64,000 nucleotides of DNA from CAYZJD01 sp964483455 (GCA_964483455.1 CAZACK010000005.1:27577-91576); one strand, 5' to 3'; positions 42,201 to 50,095 are shown, counted from the first letter of the stretch. Numbers and translations: made by a program. The notes: a model not told the origin generated them from the letters alone.

Positions 42201-42580
42201 GCGGCGCCCGCCGCAGTGACCACCACCGACTCCGTGACCGCCCCCACGTTCAGCGTCACGTCGACCCGAGTCACACTGTTGATGGTCACCACCACTTCGC
42301 TTTGCTTGAATGTCCGAAAACCGTCCTTGGTGATCTGAAGCTCATAGGTGCCGCTCGGCACGGTAGGGAAACTGTAAGCGCCCGACACGCCCGTGGTCGC
42401 GGTTCGGCTCTGGCCAGTCTCCCTCTGCGTAATGGTCACCGTCGCCTCCGGCACCCCCGACTGGCTCGGGTCAACCACAGTACCAACGATGGAACCGTAC
42501 AAAACCTGTGCCTGCGCCGGCTGAACCGCCACCAAGGCAACCAGCACGGTGCCAGACAAGAGAACTACTCCCCTTTGCAT
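39221..42580 (-). CDS. Oar-like TonB-dependent outer-membrane receptor
   Basis: A 1119-residue receptor. Order: signal peptide (QRGVVLLSGTVLVALVAVQPAQAQ), a carboxypeptidase-regulatory-like domain (about 25-110, IVGTVVDPSQSGVPEATVTI...), a plug (DGATQYNIWLPHISAYVPALESIEVVNVVTGSFDAEQG), and a large beta-barrel ending in the C-terminal aromatic strand FGLRVSF. Acidobacteriota carry many such Oar-type receptors for import of large glycans or peptides. The ATG at 42580 follows a strong ribosome-binding site (AAGGAGAAAGGGA). A candidate promoter lies at 42660-42689. Confidence 0.92.
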   Translation of the reverse strand: MQRGVVLLSGTVLVALVAVQPAQAQVLYGSIVGTVVDPSQSGVPEATVTITQRETGQSRTATTGVSGAYSFPTVPSGTYELQITKDGFRTFKQSEVVVTINSVTRVDVTLNVGAVTESVVVTAAGAALQTDRAEVRAEIPSQTLENMPIPPGRNYQHLFLTLPGFTQPRNAHSIPSNPSRSLQYEVNGTVSASNNIRMDGATQYNIWLPHISAYVPALESIEVVNVVTGSFDAEQGLAGGAAINVQIKSGTNEMHGSAFEYHNDNKTKAKNFFIPAGERNPKFIFNQFGGTLGGPIVRNKLFYFASYEGTTTRDFASGLFTVPTALTRQGIMTESDRPIYDPLTGNADGSGRTPFEGNIVPPARMDPIALKLVEQTPLPTYPTQFTNNYYGAGPFSFDRHTLDTKVNLNATDKFSMYGRYSYLNFDQLCARAFRTSLGEHGPYVARQFTNPGKGDGGTHSATWAGTYVVSPTLVVDANVGVTVTIQNATQQQIDQKVGSDLLGIPGTNGPRRFEGGWPRFNISSYTVLGETEGYMPYYRWDPQHNYQANVNWLKNGHEVRAGAELSFQNLNHTQPEFYGGTQPGAGGFNFSGGITTTKGGPSANMWNSYAAFLLGLPNSRGKIFQFPDQYNTRTSMYSWYVRDRWQISRKVTLTYGTRWEFFPTPVRKDRGLERYNLATNKMHVCGVGSVPKDCGVNVSGKLFAPRVGLAFRATDSFVIRAGYGITNDPWNIARPMRANHPVLLSLTEDGPNSYTPVGLLKDGIPAVAQPDVGNGIIDIRGNVDVNTLADFFKRGYIQSWNFTLQKRLGDFTAQAGYVATRQNDILGFYEQNYGLPGGGRNSQPFYQRFGRTAATRLVQPVGNSHYDSLQATLERRFSAGYQLYVSYTWSKCTSISGVGNSGDEPSIKIPEFFHLNRSLCGIDTPHNLEVTSIYDLPFGRGKRWASDGAAAAVLGGWRVNALLSSYSGQPFSVTASDTSLNAPRNSQRADIVGSGKVKKLGGVGPGQAFYDWTRFAPVTEARFGTAAFNLLHGPGVVNLNLGVFRRFDLTEQVKLEFRAEAFNATNTPHFSNPSNNISNLRLNPDGTFRSGVFQVSGTRNTGREGIDERVFRFGLRVSF

Positions 42581-42659
42581 TCCCTTTCTCCTTTCCGAAC
42601 TCACCAGACCGCGTAGGACCCGCGGCTGCGAATACTCGTTTCCCTAAACCTCTAGCCGA

Positions 42660-42689
42660 AATATAGTACAAGACGGCCCCTATTTACAA
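42660..42689 (-). promoter_or_regulatory. candidate sigma-70-type promoter of the TonB receptor
   Basis: Read on the minus strand: TTGTAA (-35, complement of 42684-42689), an 18-bp spacer, and TATATT (-10, complement of 42660-42665). It would leave a leader of about 75 nt before the ATG at 42580. Confidence 0.5.
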
Positions 42690-42853
42690 TTGCGTCCGGC
42701 GGTTTATTTTTACATCAAGGGCCCGAGCGGCTGGGAGAAGCGGTTCGCCCGCTGCCGGGTTGCGTATCCTGCTGAAATTAAAGCCAGTTGTCGGACGGAA
42801 GCGAAGAACGTTTGCGCTTCGGCGGCCGGCGACGCCCCTCGTGGGAAACCGGC

Positions 42854-44137
42854 TCACCGCCGCCGGGCCGTCTCCTCCACCGCCCGCATCAGCCGCAGCG
42901 TATTCCCCCCATAGATTTTGTGGATGTCCGCGGCCGAAAAACCGGCCTCCAGCAGCGCGCGGGTCAGGTTGGCGTAGTTCGAGACGTCGTCCATGCCTTC
43001 CGGCGTGCACGTGACCCCGTCGAAGTCGCTGCCGATCCCCACCGCGTCGATGCCGGCGATCCCGACGACGTGCCGGATATGGGCGACCACATCGGCGAGC
43101 GCCGCCCGCGGGATCCTCTTTTCCGCCTCCTCCATCAGCTTCTTCTCAAGCGCCGCCCGCGCCTTGGGCTCCTTAGTCCGGCGCGCCGCGGCCCTGCGGA
43201 TCTCGTCCGCCAGCCGCCGGTTCGACCAGGGTGAGTTATCGGCGGACTTCCGCGAAAGGAACTCGCAGCCATAATTGATGTGGATCACGCCGCCTTTCTT
43301 CGCCATCGCCGCGATCATCTCGTCGGTCATGTTGCGCGGGATGTTCACCAGCGCCCGGCAGGAGGAATGCGACGCCATCACCGGCGCCCGGCTCACTTCC
43401 AGCACGTCCCAGAAGGTCTTGTCCGAGACGTGGGAGATATCCACCATCATGCCGATGCGGTTCATCTCCCGAACGACTTGCCTGCCGAAGGCGGTGAGGC
43501 CGTTGTGCCGCGGGGCGTCCTGGGAGGAGTCCGCCCAGTTGTTTGTGTTGACGTGGGTGAGCGTGATGTAGCGCACCCCAAGGTCATGGAATGCGCGCAG
43601 CACGCGGAGGTTGTCCTCGATGGCGTGGCCGCCCTCGATGCCGATGAGCGCGGCGATCCGGCCCTGCCTGCGTGCGGCCGCGATGTCTTCGGCGCGCGTC
43701 GCCAGCGCGAAATCGTTGGGGTAGCGGGTGACGATATCGTGCCGGATGGTATCGATCATTTCCAGCGCGCGGACGGCGGACCGCTTCGACTTGACGTAGT
43801 CGGCGGCGACATAGGCCGAAAAAAACACCGCCCCGGCGCCCCCTTCCCGCAGCCGCGGCAAGTCGGTGTGGCCGTCGCGAGCCCGCTTGCCGATGTCGAA
43901 GCCCGTGATCGTCCGGCCGGTGACGTCGTTGTGGGTGTCGATGAGGATCGCCGAGCGCAGCACATTCTGGACTTCGGCGTCGGTAATTCGGCGTGGCTGC
44001 TGGCCCGCCGCCGCCAGAACCGTCGCGCCGAAAACCAGCAGGAACCTCGGCAGTCTGCTATTCCGCCGGCTGGTGACGGAGATCCTTGCGATAGAAGTAC
44101 AGGCCGATGCATTGCGAGTCGATGAGCGTTCAGGCAT
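42854..44137 (-). CDS. membrane dipeptidase, peptidase family M19
   Basis: A 427-residue zinc dipeptidase. Metal and catalytic motifs are DTHNDV (HxD), GIEGGHAIED (bridging Glu), TLTHVNTNNWADSS, VDISHVSDKTF (His), VMASHSSCRAL (His) and GIGSDFDGV (Asp). An N-terminal hydrophobic stretch (RFLLVFGATVLAAAGQQ at about 31-47) indicates export. It hydrolyses dipeptides, including some with D-residues. The ATG at 44137 gives a long, basic pre-region; no better ATG/GTG/TTG precedes the hydrophobic segment, so the start is uncertain. Confidence 0.87.
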   Translation of the reverse strand: MPERSSTRNASACTSIARISVTSRRNSRLPRFLLVFGATVLAAAGQQPRRITDAEVQNVLRSAILIDTHNDVTGRTITGFDIGKRARDGHTDLPRLREGGAGAVFFSAYVAADYVKSKRSAVRALEMIDTIRHDIVTRYPNDFALATRAEDIAAARRQGRIAALIGIEGGHAIEDNLRVLRAFHDLGVRYITLTHVNTNNWADSSQDAPRHNGLTAFGRQVVREMNRIGMMVDISHVSDKTFWDVLEVSRAPVMASHSSCRALVNIPRNMTDEMIAAMAKKGGVIHINYGCEFLSRKSADNSPWSNRRLADEIRRAAARRTKEPKARAALEKKLMEEAEKRIPRAALADVVAHIRHVVGIAGIDAVGIGSDFDGVTCTPEGMDDVSNYANLTRALLEAGFSAADIHKIYGGNTLRLMRAVEETARRR

Positions 44138-44735
44138 ACTTTTCGAGCTTCTTCATCCCTTCTGGCGCCTGGAGCAGCGGCGGACCGCCGCCGAGGCACG
44201 CGAATGTGCCGCCCGGCGGCGGCGCGCCCCATTGGGCTTCCCTGCGCCACCGTGAACCGCGCATTCCTGGCAGCCGCCCCGATGTTCCGGCCGTGTTTGG
44301 GGAAATCATCGGCGTTCCGCCGCTTACCGCGGCCGCAAGCCAATCCCGCCCGCCAATGCCGGAATCACGCCTCGGCGAGATCCTGTGGATCTTGTCAAGC
44401 TGATCCGGTAACGGCTCGAGGCACGCGTTCTCCTCCGTGCGGGAACAGGCCAACCGGTCCTCGGTTTCGGCCGCGTCCTCGACGACCCCGGCAACCGGCT
44501 GGTCCCAGGGAGCATCCGGTTTCTCCGCCTCGGTTCGAGGGCCTCGGTCTTCGGAGCTTCAGGAGACTCCCGGCAGAGGCCCGCCAGCGCCACAGCGGGC
44601 ACGGTGGCCTCGGTCTGGCTCCCGATCGCGTGCATGCCGGTCTGCTGCCGGGGCGAGGCGGCGACGAACATCATACAATAGAGGACACGGCCCGCTCGGC
44701 GCCGGGCGGCATTTCAACTGGGAAACAGATAATCC
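44138..44735. other. intergenic stretch, no confident gene
   Basis: About 600 bp upstream of the dipeptidase. On the minus strand one frame (to the TGA at 44130) ends PPLLQAPEGMKKLEKYA, and reading on past that stop gives LIDSQCIGLYFYRKDLRHQ to a second stop. This resembles the worn 3' end of a coding sequence, but I cannot name the family. The last 60 bp before 44736 presumably hold the DUF169 gene's promoter. Confidence 0.4.
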
Positions 44736-45097
44736 ATGCGCTCCTCCGACTACCGTGCCATCGAGCGCAAACTCTCCACTCTGGGACTCGAACGCCGGCC
44801 CGTGGCCGTCGCCTTTCTGGGCGAGCCGCCCGGCGGCGTGCCGAAATTCCAGGGAACAGCGCCCTCGGGGTGCAGCTACTGGAGGCTGGCGCAGGCAGGC
44901 CGTGTGTTCTACACAGTGGCCGGCGATCATTACAACTGCCGCATCGGATGCTACACGCACAACATTGCGTTGCCCCCCGAGCGCTCCCGTGAGCTGGACC
45001 AGACCCTCGGCCTGATGGCGGAGGCCGGCTATCTCAAGATCGAAGAGTTGGCGGGGATTCCGCGCCTGCCGCAGACGCCGGCGGCTGTCGTCTACGC
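44736..45097 (+). CDS. DUF169-family protein (N-terminal part, cut by gap)
   Basis: The first 120 codons of a DUF169 protein: DYRAIERKLSTLGLERRPVAVAFL, SGCSYWRLAQAGRVFYTVAGDHYNCRIGCYTHNIALP. The conserved cysteines (GCSYW, HYNCRIGCYTH) are typical of the family, which may bind metal or a redox cofactor; its function is unknown. The rest, about 100 residues, is lost in the 100-N gap. Confidence 0.75.
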
Positions 45098-45197
45098 NNN
45101 NNNNNNNNNNNNNNNNNNNNNNNNNNNNNNNNNNNNNNNNNNNNNNNNNNNNNNNNNNNNNNNNNNNNNNNNNNNNNNNNNNNNNNNNNNNNNNNNN
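45098..45197. other. assembly gap (100 N)
   Basis: Exactly 100 Ns of presumed unknown true length. It truncates the DUF169 gene. Confidence 0.99.
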
Positions 45198-45480
45198 CTG
45201 GTTAAGGCCCGGCTCAACGACTCGATGCAGGGCCGCGCCGGCAAACGGACCGAGTAGCCGCGCGATCAGGCCGTTCATCCTCCCGCCGCGCTCCTCGATG
45301 CCGGCCGGCTCCCCGCCCCGCTCTCCACGAATGATCCGCGCGTTGAGCCGATCGTCCTCACTGGCACGGCTCGGGCCGCCATCCCCCGGCGGCGTCGCCT
45401 GTCGCCCCGGCCCGCGGAGCGACGAAACCGGAGCGCGAATACCCTCGGCCGCCGGTGTTATCCTTCCACCAGGGGACGTG
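45198..45480. other. short stretch after gap, gene content ambiguous
   Basis: On the plus strand 45198-45257 could be the last 19 codons of a gene entering from the gap (LVKARLNDSMQGRAGKRTE, then a stop). On the minus strand 45198-45278 could be the first 27 codons of a gene running into the gap (MNGLIARLLGPFAGAALH...), with GGGAGG directly abutting the ATG. I cannot decide. The remaining 200 bp to the GTPase gene show nothing further. Confidence 0.4.
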
Positions 45481-46425
45481 ATGCCTGCCAACCTCACTCC
45501 CGAATATCTGGCGGCTGAGCAGGAGTACAAACACGCCGTAACTCACGCTGACAAGGTTGCCGCTCTCGAGCGCATGCTGTCCACGCTGCCCAAGCACAAG
45601 GGGACTGAGAAGCTCCAGGCGGACATCCGGCGGCGGTTGTCGCAGGCTCGCAAGGAGTCACAGAAGAAAGGCGCGGCTCACGCCACCCCGTTCTGGCTTG
45701 TCAAGAAGGAAGGCGCCGGCCAGGTGGCGCTGGTGGGACCGCCGAACTCGGGAAAATCGCGGCTGGTCTGCGCGCTGACGCACGCCCGGCCCGAAGTCGC
45801 CGACTTTCCGTTCACCACCCGCGCGCCGGTCCCGGGCATGATGCCGTTCGAGGACGTGCAGATCCAGCTTCTCGATCTGCCTCCCGTCTCCGAGGAATTC
45901 TCCGCACCCTGGCTGCCGCAGGTGATTCGCGGAGCCAACTTCAGCGCGCTGGTGGTGGACCTCAACGACCCCGCCGTCCTCGATGAGATCGAGTACATCC
46001 TTGGCAAGCTGGAGCAGCACCATGTCCCGGCGCCCGCGCTCCTGCTCGGCAACAAGCTTGACCTTCGCGGGGCCGAAGACAATTTCTCGGCGTTGCAGGA
46101 CCTGTACGGCGGCCGGTTCCGATGCCTGGCCGTCTCCGCGGCTGCCGGCACGAATCTCGACCGCTTCTCAGAAACCGCATTCGAGCTGCTGGGAATCGTG
46201 CGCGTCTATACGAAGGTCCCCGGAAAGCCCCCGGACCTGTCGGCGCCCTACATCCTGCGGCGCGGCGAAACCGTGCAGGATGCCGCCCGGCACGTCCACA
46301 AAGACATTGCCGACCACCTGAAATTCGCCCGCCTGTTTCGTTTCTCCGGCGAGCATCGCGACGGCAGGATGGTGGACCGTCACCGGGTAGTGGAGGACCG
46401 CGACATCCTCGAGTTTCACACCTGA
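45481..46425 (+). CDS. OBG/DRG-type GTPase with TGS domain
   Basis: A 314-residue translation-type GTPase. An N-terminal helical region (LAAEQEYKHAVTHADKVAALERML) precedes the G domain: G1 VALVGPPNSGKSRLV, G2 region FPFTTRAPVPGM, G3 LLDLPPVSEEF, G4 LLGNKLDLRG. A C-terminal TGS domain follows (RVYTKVPGKPPDLSAPYIL, GETVQDAARHVHKDI, VVEDRDILEFHT). G3 has DLPP where DxxG is usual, which may alter hydrolysis. This resembles archaeal/eukaryotic DRG proteins more than bacterial ObgE. It is probably ribosome-associated. The ATG at 45481 follows GGGGACGTG. Confidence 0.85.
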   Translation: MPANLTPEYLAAEQEYKHAVTHADKVAALERMLSTLPKHKGTEKLQADIRRRLSQARKESQKKGAAHATPFWLVKKEGAGQVALVGPPNSGKSRLVCALTHARPEVADFPFTTRAPVPGMMPFEDVQIQLLDLPPVSEEFSAPWLPQVIRGANFSALVVDLNDPAVLDEIEYILGKLEQHHVPAPALLLGNKLDLRGAEDNFSALQDLYGGRFRCLAVSAAAGTNLDRFSETAFELLGIVRVYTKVPGKPPDLSAPYILRRGETVQDAARHVHKDIADHLKFARLFRFSGEHRDGRMVDRHRVVEDRDILEFHT

Positions 46426-46439
46426 GCCGCCGGGCCGCG

Positions 46440-47771
46440 TCAGAACGGCGAGAGTCCCTGAGGCGGCTGGTAGTCCACCTCGCTGTCGCGCACCAGTTTG
46501 TAAGGGAGCGGCGAAATCCGGATCGCGTAAGCCTCCGACGGCGCCACATCTTCCGGAAGCCGGATTTCCAGGCTCGTGCCTCGCTGCGCCCAAGTCAGGT
46601 TTCCCTTGGCGCCCAACAACGTCACCGTACTGCCCTCGCCCGCGACCAGCGCTTCGATCGTGATGGCCGCCGATTTGGGCGGATCCAGCACCAGCGCGTA
46701 CACCGCGTCTCCTTTGCGCGTAAACCGGACCCGGCCGCCGTCGGAGGTCCTTCCCTCGGCGCCGACCCACGGCCGCGTCCCGTAAATCGCTTCGCCGTTG
46801 ATCCGCAGCCATGCGCCGAGCGCCCGCAGGCGTTGCCGCTGCAACTCGGAGATCGACCCGTCCGCCGCCGGTCCGATGCCGATCATCAGGTTCCCGTTCT
46901 TGCTCACGATGTCGGCCACTAAGTCCACAAGCTGATCGCCGCTGAGTAAGTGCTCCGGCCCTTCGGCCTGGTTGTATCCGAACGAGTAACCCAGGCCGCG
47001 GCAGGTCTCCCATTTCTTCATCGTGATCCGCGACATCCGCGCGTACTCGGGCGTGGTGTAGTCGGCCCAGGCCAGGCCGAACCGGTTGTTCACCACGCCG
47101 TCGGACTTCCGGTTGTAAAAGTCCGCGATGATGCCCCGGGCGTCGCCGGCCTTGGGGTACGAGATGTCGTTCCAGAGGATGTCGGGGTCGTAGCGCGCGA
47201 GCAGCTCGCGCCAGTGCGCGTCGGCGACCTTGACGTACTCCGCGCTTTGCGGAATCGTCTTGAAGACATCGGGGAAGGTGCGGACCGGCTCGGGGACGAA
47301 TGCCCAGTCCATCCCCCCGGAGTAGTACAACCCCACCTTCAGTCCGCCGGCCCGGATCGCCTGCGTGAACTCGCCGACGTAATCGCGCTCGGCGGCCAGG
47401 TGGTCCACCTTGAGCTTGGGATGCTTCACGGCGGTCGGCCACATCGGGTAGCCATCCGCAAACTTCGAGGTCAGCACCGCGTAGCGAATGCCGGCGTCGG
47501 CAAACAGACGAGCCCACTCCTCCGGCTTCCATCGCCGTGACTCGCGCTGGAACAGCGGGATGAAGTCCGCGTAGGCGAATCCCTCGCCGTAGCGCTCCAC
47601 ATGATATTTCCAGGTCGGGGATTCCTTGATCTTCATCGAGTTCTCGTACCATTCGGCGTAGGGATTCTGAAGGAACCAGACCTTGAAGTCCACCTTTCCG
47701 AGTTCCCCGCTGGGCGGCGCAAAGGCGGGCACGGAGAACAGCCCGTAGGTGACCAGGACGCCGAGCTTGGC
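46440..47771 (-). CDS. GH29 alpha-L-fucosidase, N-terminus lost in gap
   Basis: 443 C-terminal codons of an alpha-L-fucosidase. The fragment begins with the GH29 opening AKLGVLVTYGLFSVPAFAPP (family W-G-x-Y-S-V-P), continues YAVLTSKFADGY (H-H-D replaced), and has ILWNDISYPKAG with the probable nucleophile Asp and KNGNLMIGIGPAADGSI. A C-terminal beta-sandwich follows. The usual YAVLTxKHHDGF is FADGY here, so a substrate-binding His pair is missing. The signal peptide and about 30-60 residues are in the gap. The end is 14 bp from the convergent GTPase. Confidence 0.83.
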   Translation of the reverse strand, partial: AKLGVLVTYGLFSVPAFAPPSGELGKVDFKVWFLQNPYAEWYENSMKIKESPTWKYHVERYGEGFAYADFIPLFQRESRRWKPEEWARLFADAGIRYAVLTSKFADGYPMWPTAVKHPKLKVDHLAAERDYVGEFTQAIRAGGLKVGLYYSGGMDWAFVPEPVRTFPDVFKTIPQSAEYVKVADAHWRELLARYDPDILWNDISYPKAGDARGIIADFYNRKSDGVVNNRFGLAWADYTTPEYARMSRITMKKWETCRGLGYSFGYNQAEGPEHLLSGDQLVDLVADIVSKNGNLMIGIGPAADGSISELQRQRLRALGAWLRINGEAIYGTRPWVGAEGRTSDGGRVRFTRKGDAVYALVLDPPKSAAITIEALVAGEGSTVTLLGAKGNLTWAQRGTSLEIRLPEDVAPSEAYAIRISPLPYKLVRDSEVDYQPPQGLSPF

Positions 47772-47871
47772 NNNNNNNNNNNNNNNNNNNNNNNNNNNNN
47801 NNNNNNNNNNNNNNNNNNNNNNNNNNNNNNNNNNNNNNNNNNNNNNNNNNNNNNNNNNNNNNNNNNNNNNN
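47772..47871. other. assembly gap (100 N)
   Basis: Exactly 100 Ns joining the fucosidase fragment to an unrelated minus-strand gene; frames happen to stay open across it. Confidence 0.99.
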
Positions 47872-48281
47872 GAGGCGGGGCTGAGCAGCAGCCGCCGCTT
47901 CTGCCGCAGCGACTCCTCGTCGATCTCGCCGTCGACTCCGGCCTCGGTCTCCGCCAGCAGGAGCTTCAGGTACGCCTCGCGTTCCGCGGGGCGGGCCTCG
48001 TCCCACAGCGCCAGCCCAACGCAGAGCAGCAACTCCATGGCGAGATCGTGCGGGTCTGTTTCGGCGCAGGCCAGGTCGATCTCCAGTCCGCCGCCGGTGC
48101 GCGTCGAAAGCGACCGGATCTCTGCGTTCGCCAGGTGGTCGTGCAGGCGAATGCGGCACGGGCCGACGCGAGCGGCCAGCGGCCGCGGGATCGCCCGCAC
48201 CGCCGGCCGGAGGAATTCCCGGATCACCGGCTCACCGCCGGCGGCGTGATTCGCCAGCATCCAGCCGTGCGCAAGCCTCAC
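47872..48281 (-). CDS. hypothetical protein, N-terminal 136 codons, cut by gap
   Basis: A frame starting at 48281 and running into the gap (RLAHGWMLANHAAGGEPVI, LRPAVRAIPRPLAARVGPC, MELLLCVGLALWDEARPAE). I do not recognise a family. There is no signal peptide; it is Ala/Arg/Leu-rich and helical. Its ATG overlaps the stop of the upstream membrane-protein gene by 4 bp, supporting translation. It is not part of the fucosidase. Confidence 0.6.
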
Positions 48282-48955
48282 CGGGTCGCCCTCCGGAACG
48301 GCAGCCAGAGCAGAGAGAACACAGCCAGGGCGACAAACTCACCCGCGAGAATGTACAGCGGCCACGGGCCCAGGTAATCCAGCAGCGACGCGCTGGCCGG
48401 CTTTCGGCACAGGTACATGTAGTTCGTCTTGAAGATCGCGTTGAAGATTCCGACCGCCGCGGCGTAACCGTTCAAAAGCAGGAACACCCGCCGGAGACAT
48501 CCCGGAAGCGGGCGCGCCTGCCTTACCCAAACCAGAAAGAGGATGGCGACGACCACGCCGCCGTGCGCCGCGAAGAAGTAAATCGTCGGGTACGAGGGAA
48601 AGGGCGCCCAGAGCTCCGGCGTAAGGACCGCCATAGTGGCCCCGCCGAGCCCCCCAAAGTAGGCGATTTCAAACGTCCATTGCTTCAGCGTCAGAGCGGC
48701 GGCGACGGTCATCCACAGGGTTAAGTCGCAAAGCTGGAGGGGAAGGCCTTCGGGGAAGCGGAAGCCTTCCGTGCGAAGCCGGTAGGCGTACCAGACCAGC
48801 TCGTTCACCAGCAGGAACCAGCCGAGGCAGAGTCGAATCCGGCGGGCGCTGAGTTCGCCGCCGCGGGCCAACACGGCCAGCACGGCGGCGGCGGCAGGAA
48901 TGGCGGCGATGATGGCGAGGTGGGAGGGGCCAAAGAGGCGGAAGTCGGAGGGCAT
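48278..48955 (-). CDS. integral membrane protein, TIGR02206/YwaF family
   Basis: A 225-residue protein with about six hydrophobic helices (LAIIAAIPAAAAVLAVLA, IRLCLGWFLLVNELVWYAY, PLQLCDLTLWMTVAAALTL, FEIAYFGGLGGATMAVLT, IYFFAAHGGVVVAILFLVWV, VFLLLNGYAAAVGIFNAIF). The LPLQLCD motif and FFAAHGGVV block are hallmarks of the TIGR02206 (YwaF) family of unknown function. It overlaps the downstream gene by 4 bp. Confidence 0.83.
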   Translation of the reverse strand: MPSDFRLFGPSHLAIIAAIPAAAAVLAVLARGGELSARRIRLCLGWFLLVNELVWYAYRLRTEGFRFPEGLPLQLCDLTLWMTVAAALTLKQWTFEIAYFGGLGGATMAVLTPELWAPFPSYPTIYFFAAHGGVVVAILFLVWVRQARPLPGCLRRVFLLLNGYAAAVGIFNAIFKTNYMYLCRKPASASLLDYLGPWPLYILAGEFVALAVFSLLWLPFRRATR

Positions 48956-48982
48956 GTCGATCAGCTAACCGGATTGCCGAAC

Positions 48983-49333
48983 TCAGAGTGCGACCGCATT
49001 CTCCAGTGCCTGAGCGAGGAACGAACCCGCATCCCCCGCCTGGCGCTCAAATTCGGCCTCCGAGCAAACCAGCGTATCGGTGGGGATGGCACGGCACTGG
49101 ATCTGGTAGACGCTGCGCTCGAGCACATCGCGGAATTCTCTGCGGACCACCACAATCAGATCCGCGTCGCTCGCCGCCGTCCAGTCGCCTCTCACAAGAG
49201 AGCCGAAAAGGTACACACGGACAATCTCGGGGTGGCGCGTCCTGGCCTCCGCCGCGGCCTCGCGCAGGTCCGCCAGCACCCTTTCGCGGTCAAGAAACTC
49301 GACCGCGGCTGAACTGGATGATTGCCCGTGCAT
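48983..49333 (-). CDS. nucleotidyltransferase of MNT type
   Basis: A 116-residue minimal nucleotidyltransferase. The catalytic motif is YLFGSLVRGDWTAASDADLIVVV (G-S-x9-D-x-D), followed by a C-terminal helical region. It overlaps the HEPN gene upstream by 44 bp, forming the usual MNT-HEPN toxin-antitoxin pair, in which MNT AMPylates the HEPN RNase. The gene ends about 30 bp before the membrane protein's start. Confidence 0.85.
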   Translation of the reverse strand: MHGQSSSSAAVEFLDRERVLADLREAAAEARTRHPEIVRVYLFGSLVRGDWTAASDADLIVVVRREFRDVLERSVYQIQCRAIPTDTLVCSEAEFERQAGDAGSFLAQALENAVAL

Positions 49334-49676
49334 GGCGAAGTAACCGTTCGCTCGTCTTGTCGCTGAAGTAGTCCGAGGGACTGCCCGAGGCGAAGCCGTT
49401 CGGATAGCGGGAGGTCACGTACACCTGGTCCAGCTCGCGAGCGGCTTCCAGGATTTCCTCGGGCGGTTCGCCCTCCCCGAAGATCGCCCGCAAGATCGAG
49501 GTAAGCGAATGGCCGCGCACAGAGCCGTGAAGCGACTGCGCGAGCGCCTTCAAGGCCTTCTCGCCGCACTGTTGGGCGCCGAAGGCGGCCCACTCATGGA
49601 AGCCTGAGGCGGCGCTGTTTTCCGCCGCCGCCAAGTCCCTCTCCGCCTGCCTCAGCCAGTCCTGCGCGCGTTCCAT
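49290..49676 (-). CDS. HEPN-domain protein (toxin partner of MNT)
   Basis: A 128-residue HEPN protein: DWLRQAERDLAAAENSAASGFHEWAAFGAQQCGEKALKALA is the classic opening. The R-x4-6-H type motif is degenerate near YVTSRYPNGF. The protein probably acts as an RNase or its regulator. It lies between two MNT genes. A ribosome-binding site (AAAAGGAA) is adjacent to the ATG at 49676. Confidence 0.85.
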   Translation of the reverse strand: MERAQDWLRQAERDLAAAENSAASGFHEWAAFGAQQCGEKALKALAQSLHGSVRGHSLTSILRAIFGEGEPPEEILEAARELDQVYVTSRYPNGFASGSPSDYFSDKTSERLLRHARAIIQFSRGRVS

Positions 49677-49710
49677 TTCCTTTTCCGGGGAACATCGACA
49701 GTTGCCGGCG

Positions 49711-49785
49711 CTACGCCGCGATGGTTCCCTTCGATGCTAGCAGCCACTGTCTGACTTCATCAAGCAGGAACTCGTGCGGAGTCAT
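49711..49785 (-). pseudogene. HEPN remnant (24 codons)
   Basis: From an ATG at 49785 that overlaps the MNT stop, the frame reads MTPHEFLLDEVRQWLLASK then stops after TIAA. This matches the first helix of HEPN proteins and occupies the exact position of a cognate HEPN partner for the MNT at 49760-50095. It appears to be a truncated copy followed 35 bp later by the intact HEPN gene. Confidence 0.5.
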
Positions 49786-50095
49786 ACAGGAGCTTCCCTT
49801 CTCTCAACACCGTCGCCGGCAGTGAGGCGCGCACATAAGCGGCGCGTCCGTCGAAATCGCTGCGCCGCCACGGAACCACGTCCGCCGCGTGGGGGATGCC
49901 TCGTAGATGAGAATAGATCTCGCCGGCTCGCATCATTTTGGGCGGCGCATCGTCGGGAACCACCACCAGAAAGTCCAAGTCGCTGTCGCGGCCATCATCA
50001 CCCCTCGCCACCGACCCGAACAGGTAGACGCGATCCGGCTGGTAAAAATCCACCAGCCTCCGGGTGATCTCCGCGATGGCTTCTTCGCGAGTCAT
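49760..50095 (-). CDS. second nucleotidyltransferase of MNT type
   Basis: A 111-residue minimal nucleotidyltransferase: VYLFGSVARGDDGRDSDLDFLVVV gives the G-S-x9-D-x-D motif. Its C-terminus reads DVVPWRRSDFDGRAAYVRASLPATVLREGKLLYD, typical of the group. It lies upstream of a HEPN remnant and then an intact HEPN gene with a second MNT after it, so this MNT may have lost its own partner. Confidence 0.83.
   Translation of the reverse strand: MTREEAIAEITRRLVDFYQPDRVYLFGSVARGDDGRDSDLDFLVVVPDDAPPKMMRAGEIYSHLRGIPHAADVVPWRRSDFDGRAAYVRASLPATVLREGKLLYDSARVPA

Noticed and set aside
39095..42616. A 1173-residue plus-strand frame
   Set aside because: Antisense to the TonB receptor, which has signal peptide, plug and terminal aromatic.
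44559..45530. A minus-strand frame across the 45-kb gap
   Set aside because: It is antisense to the DUF169 and GTPase genes on either side and is held open by Ns. Only the 27 codons next to the gap are kept as an ambiguous possibility.
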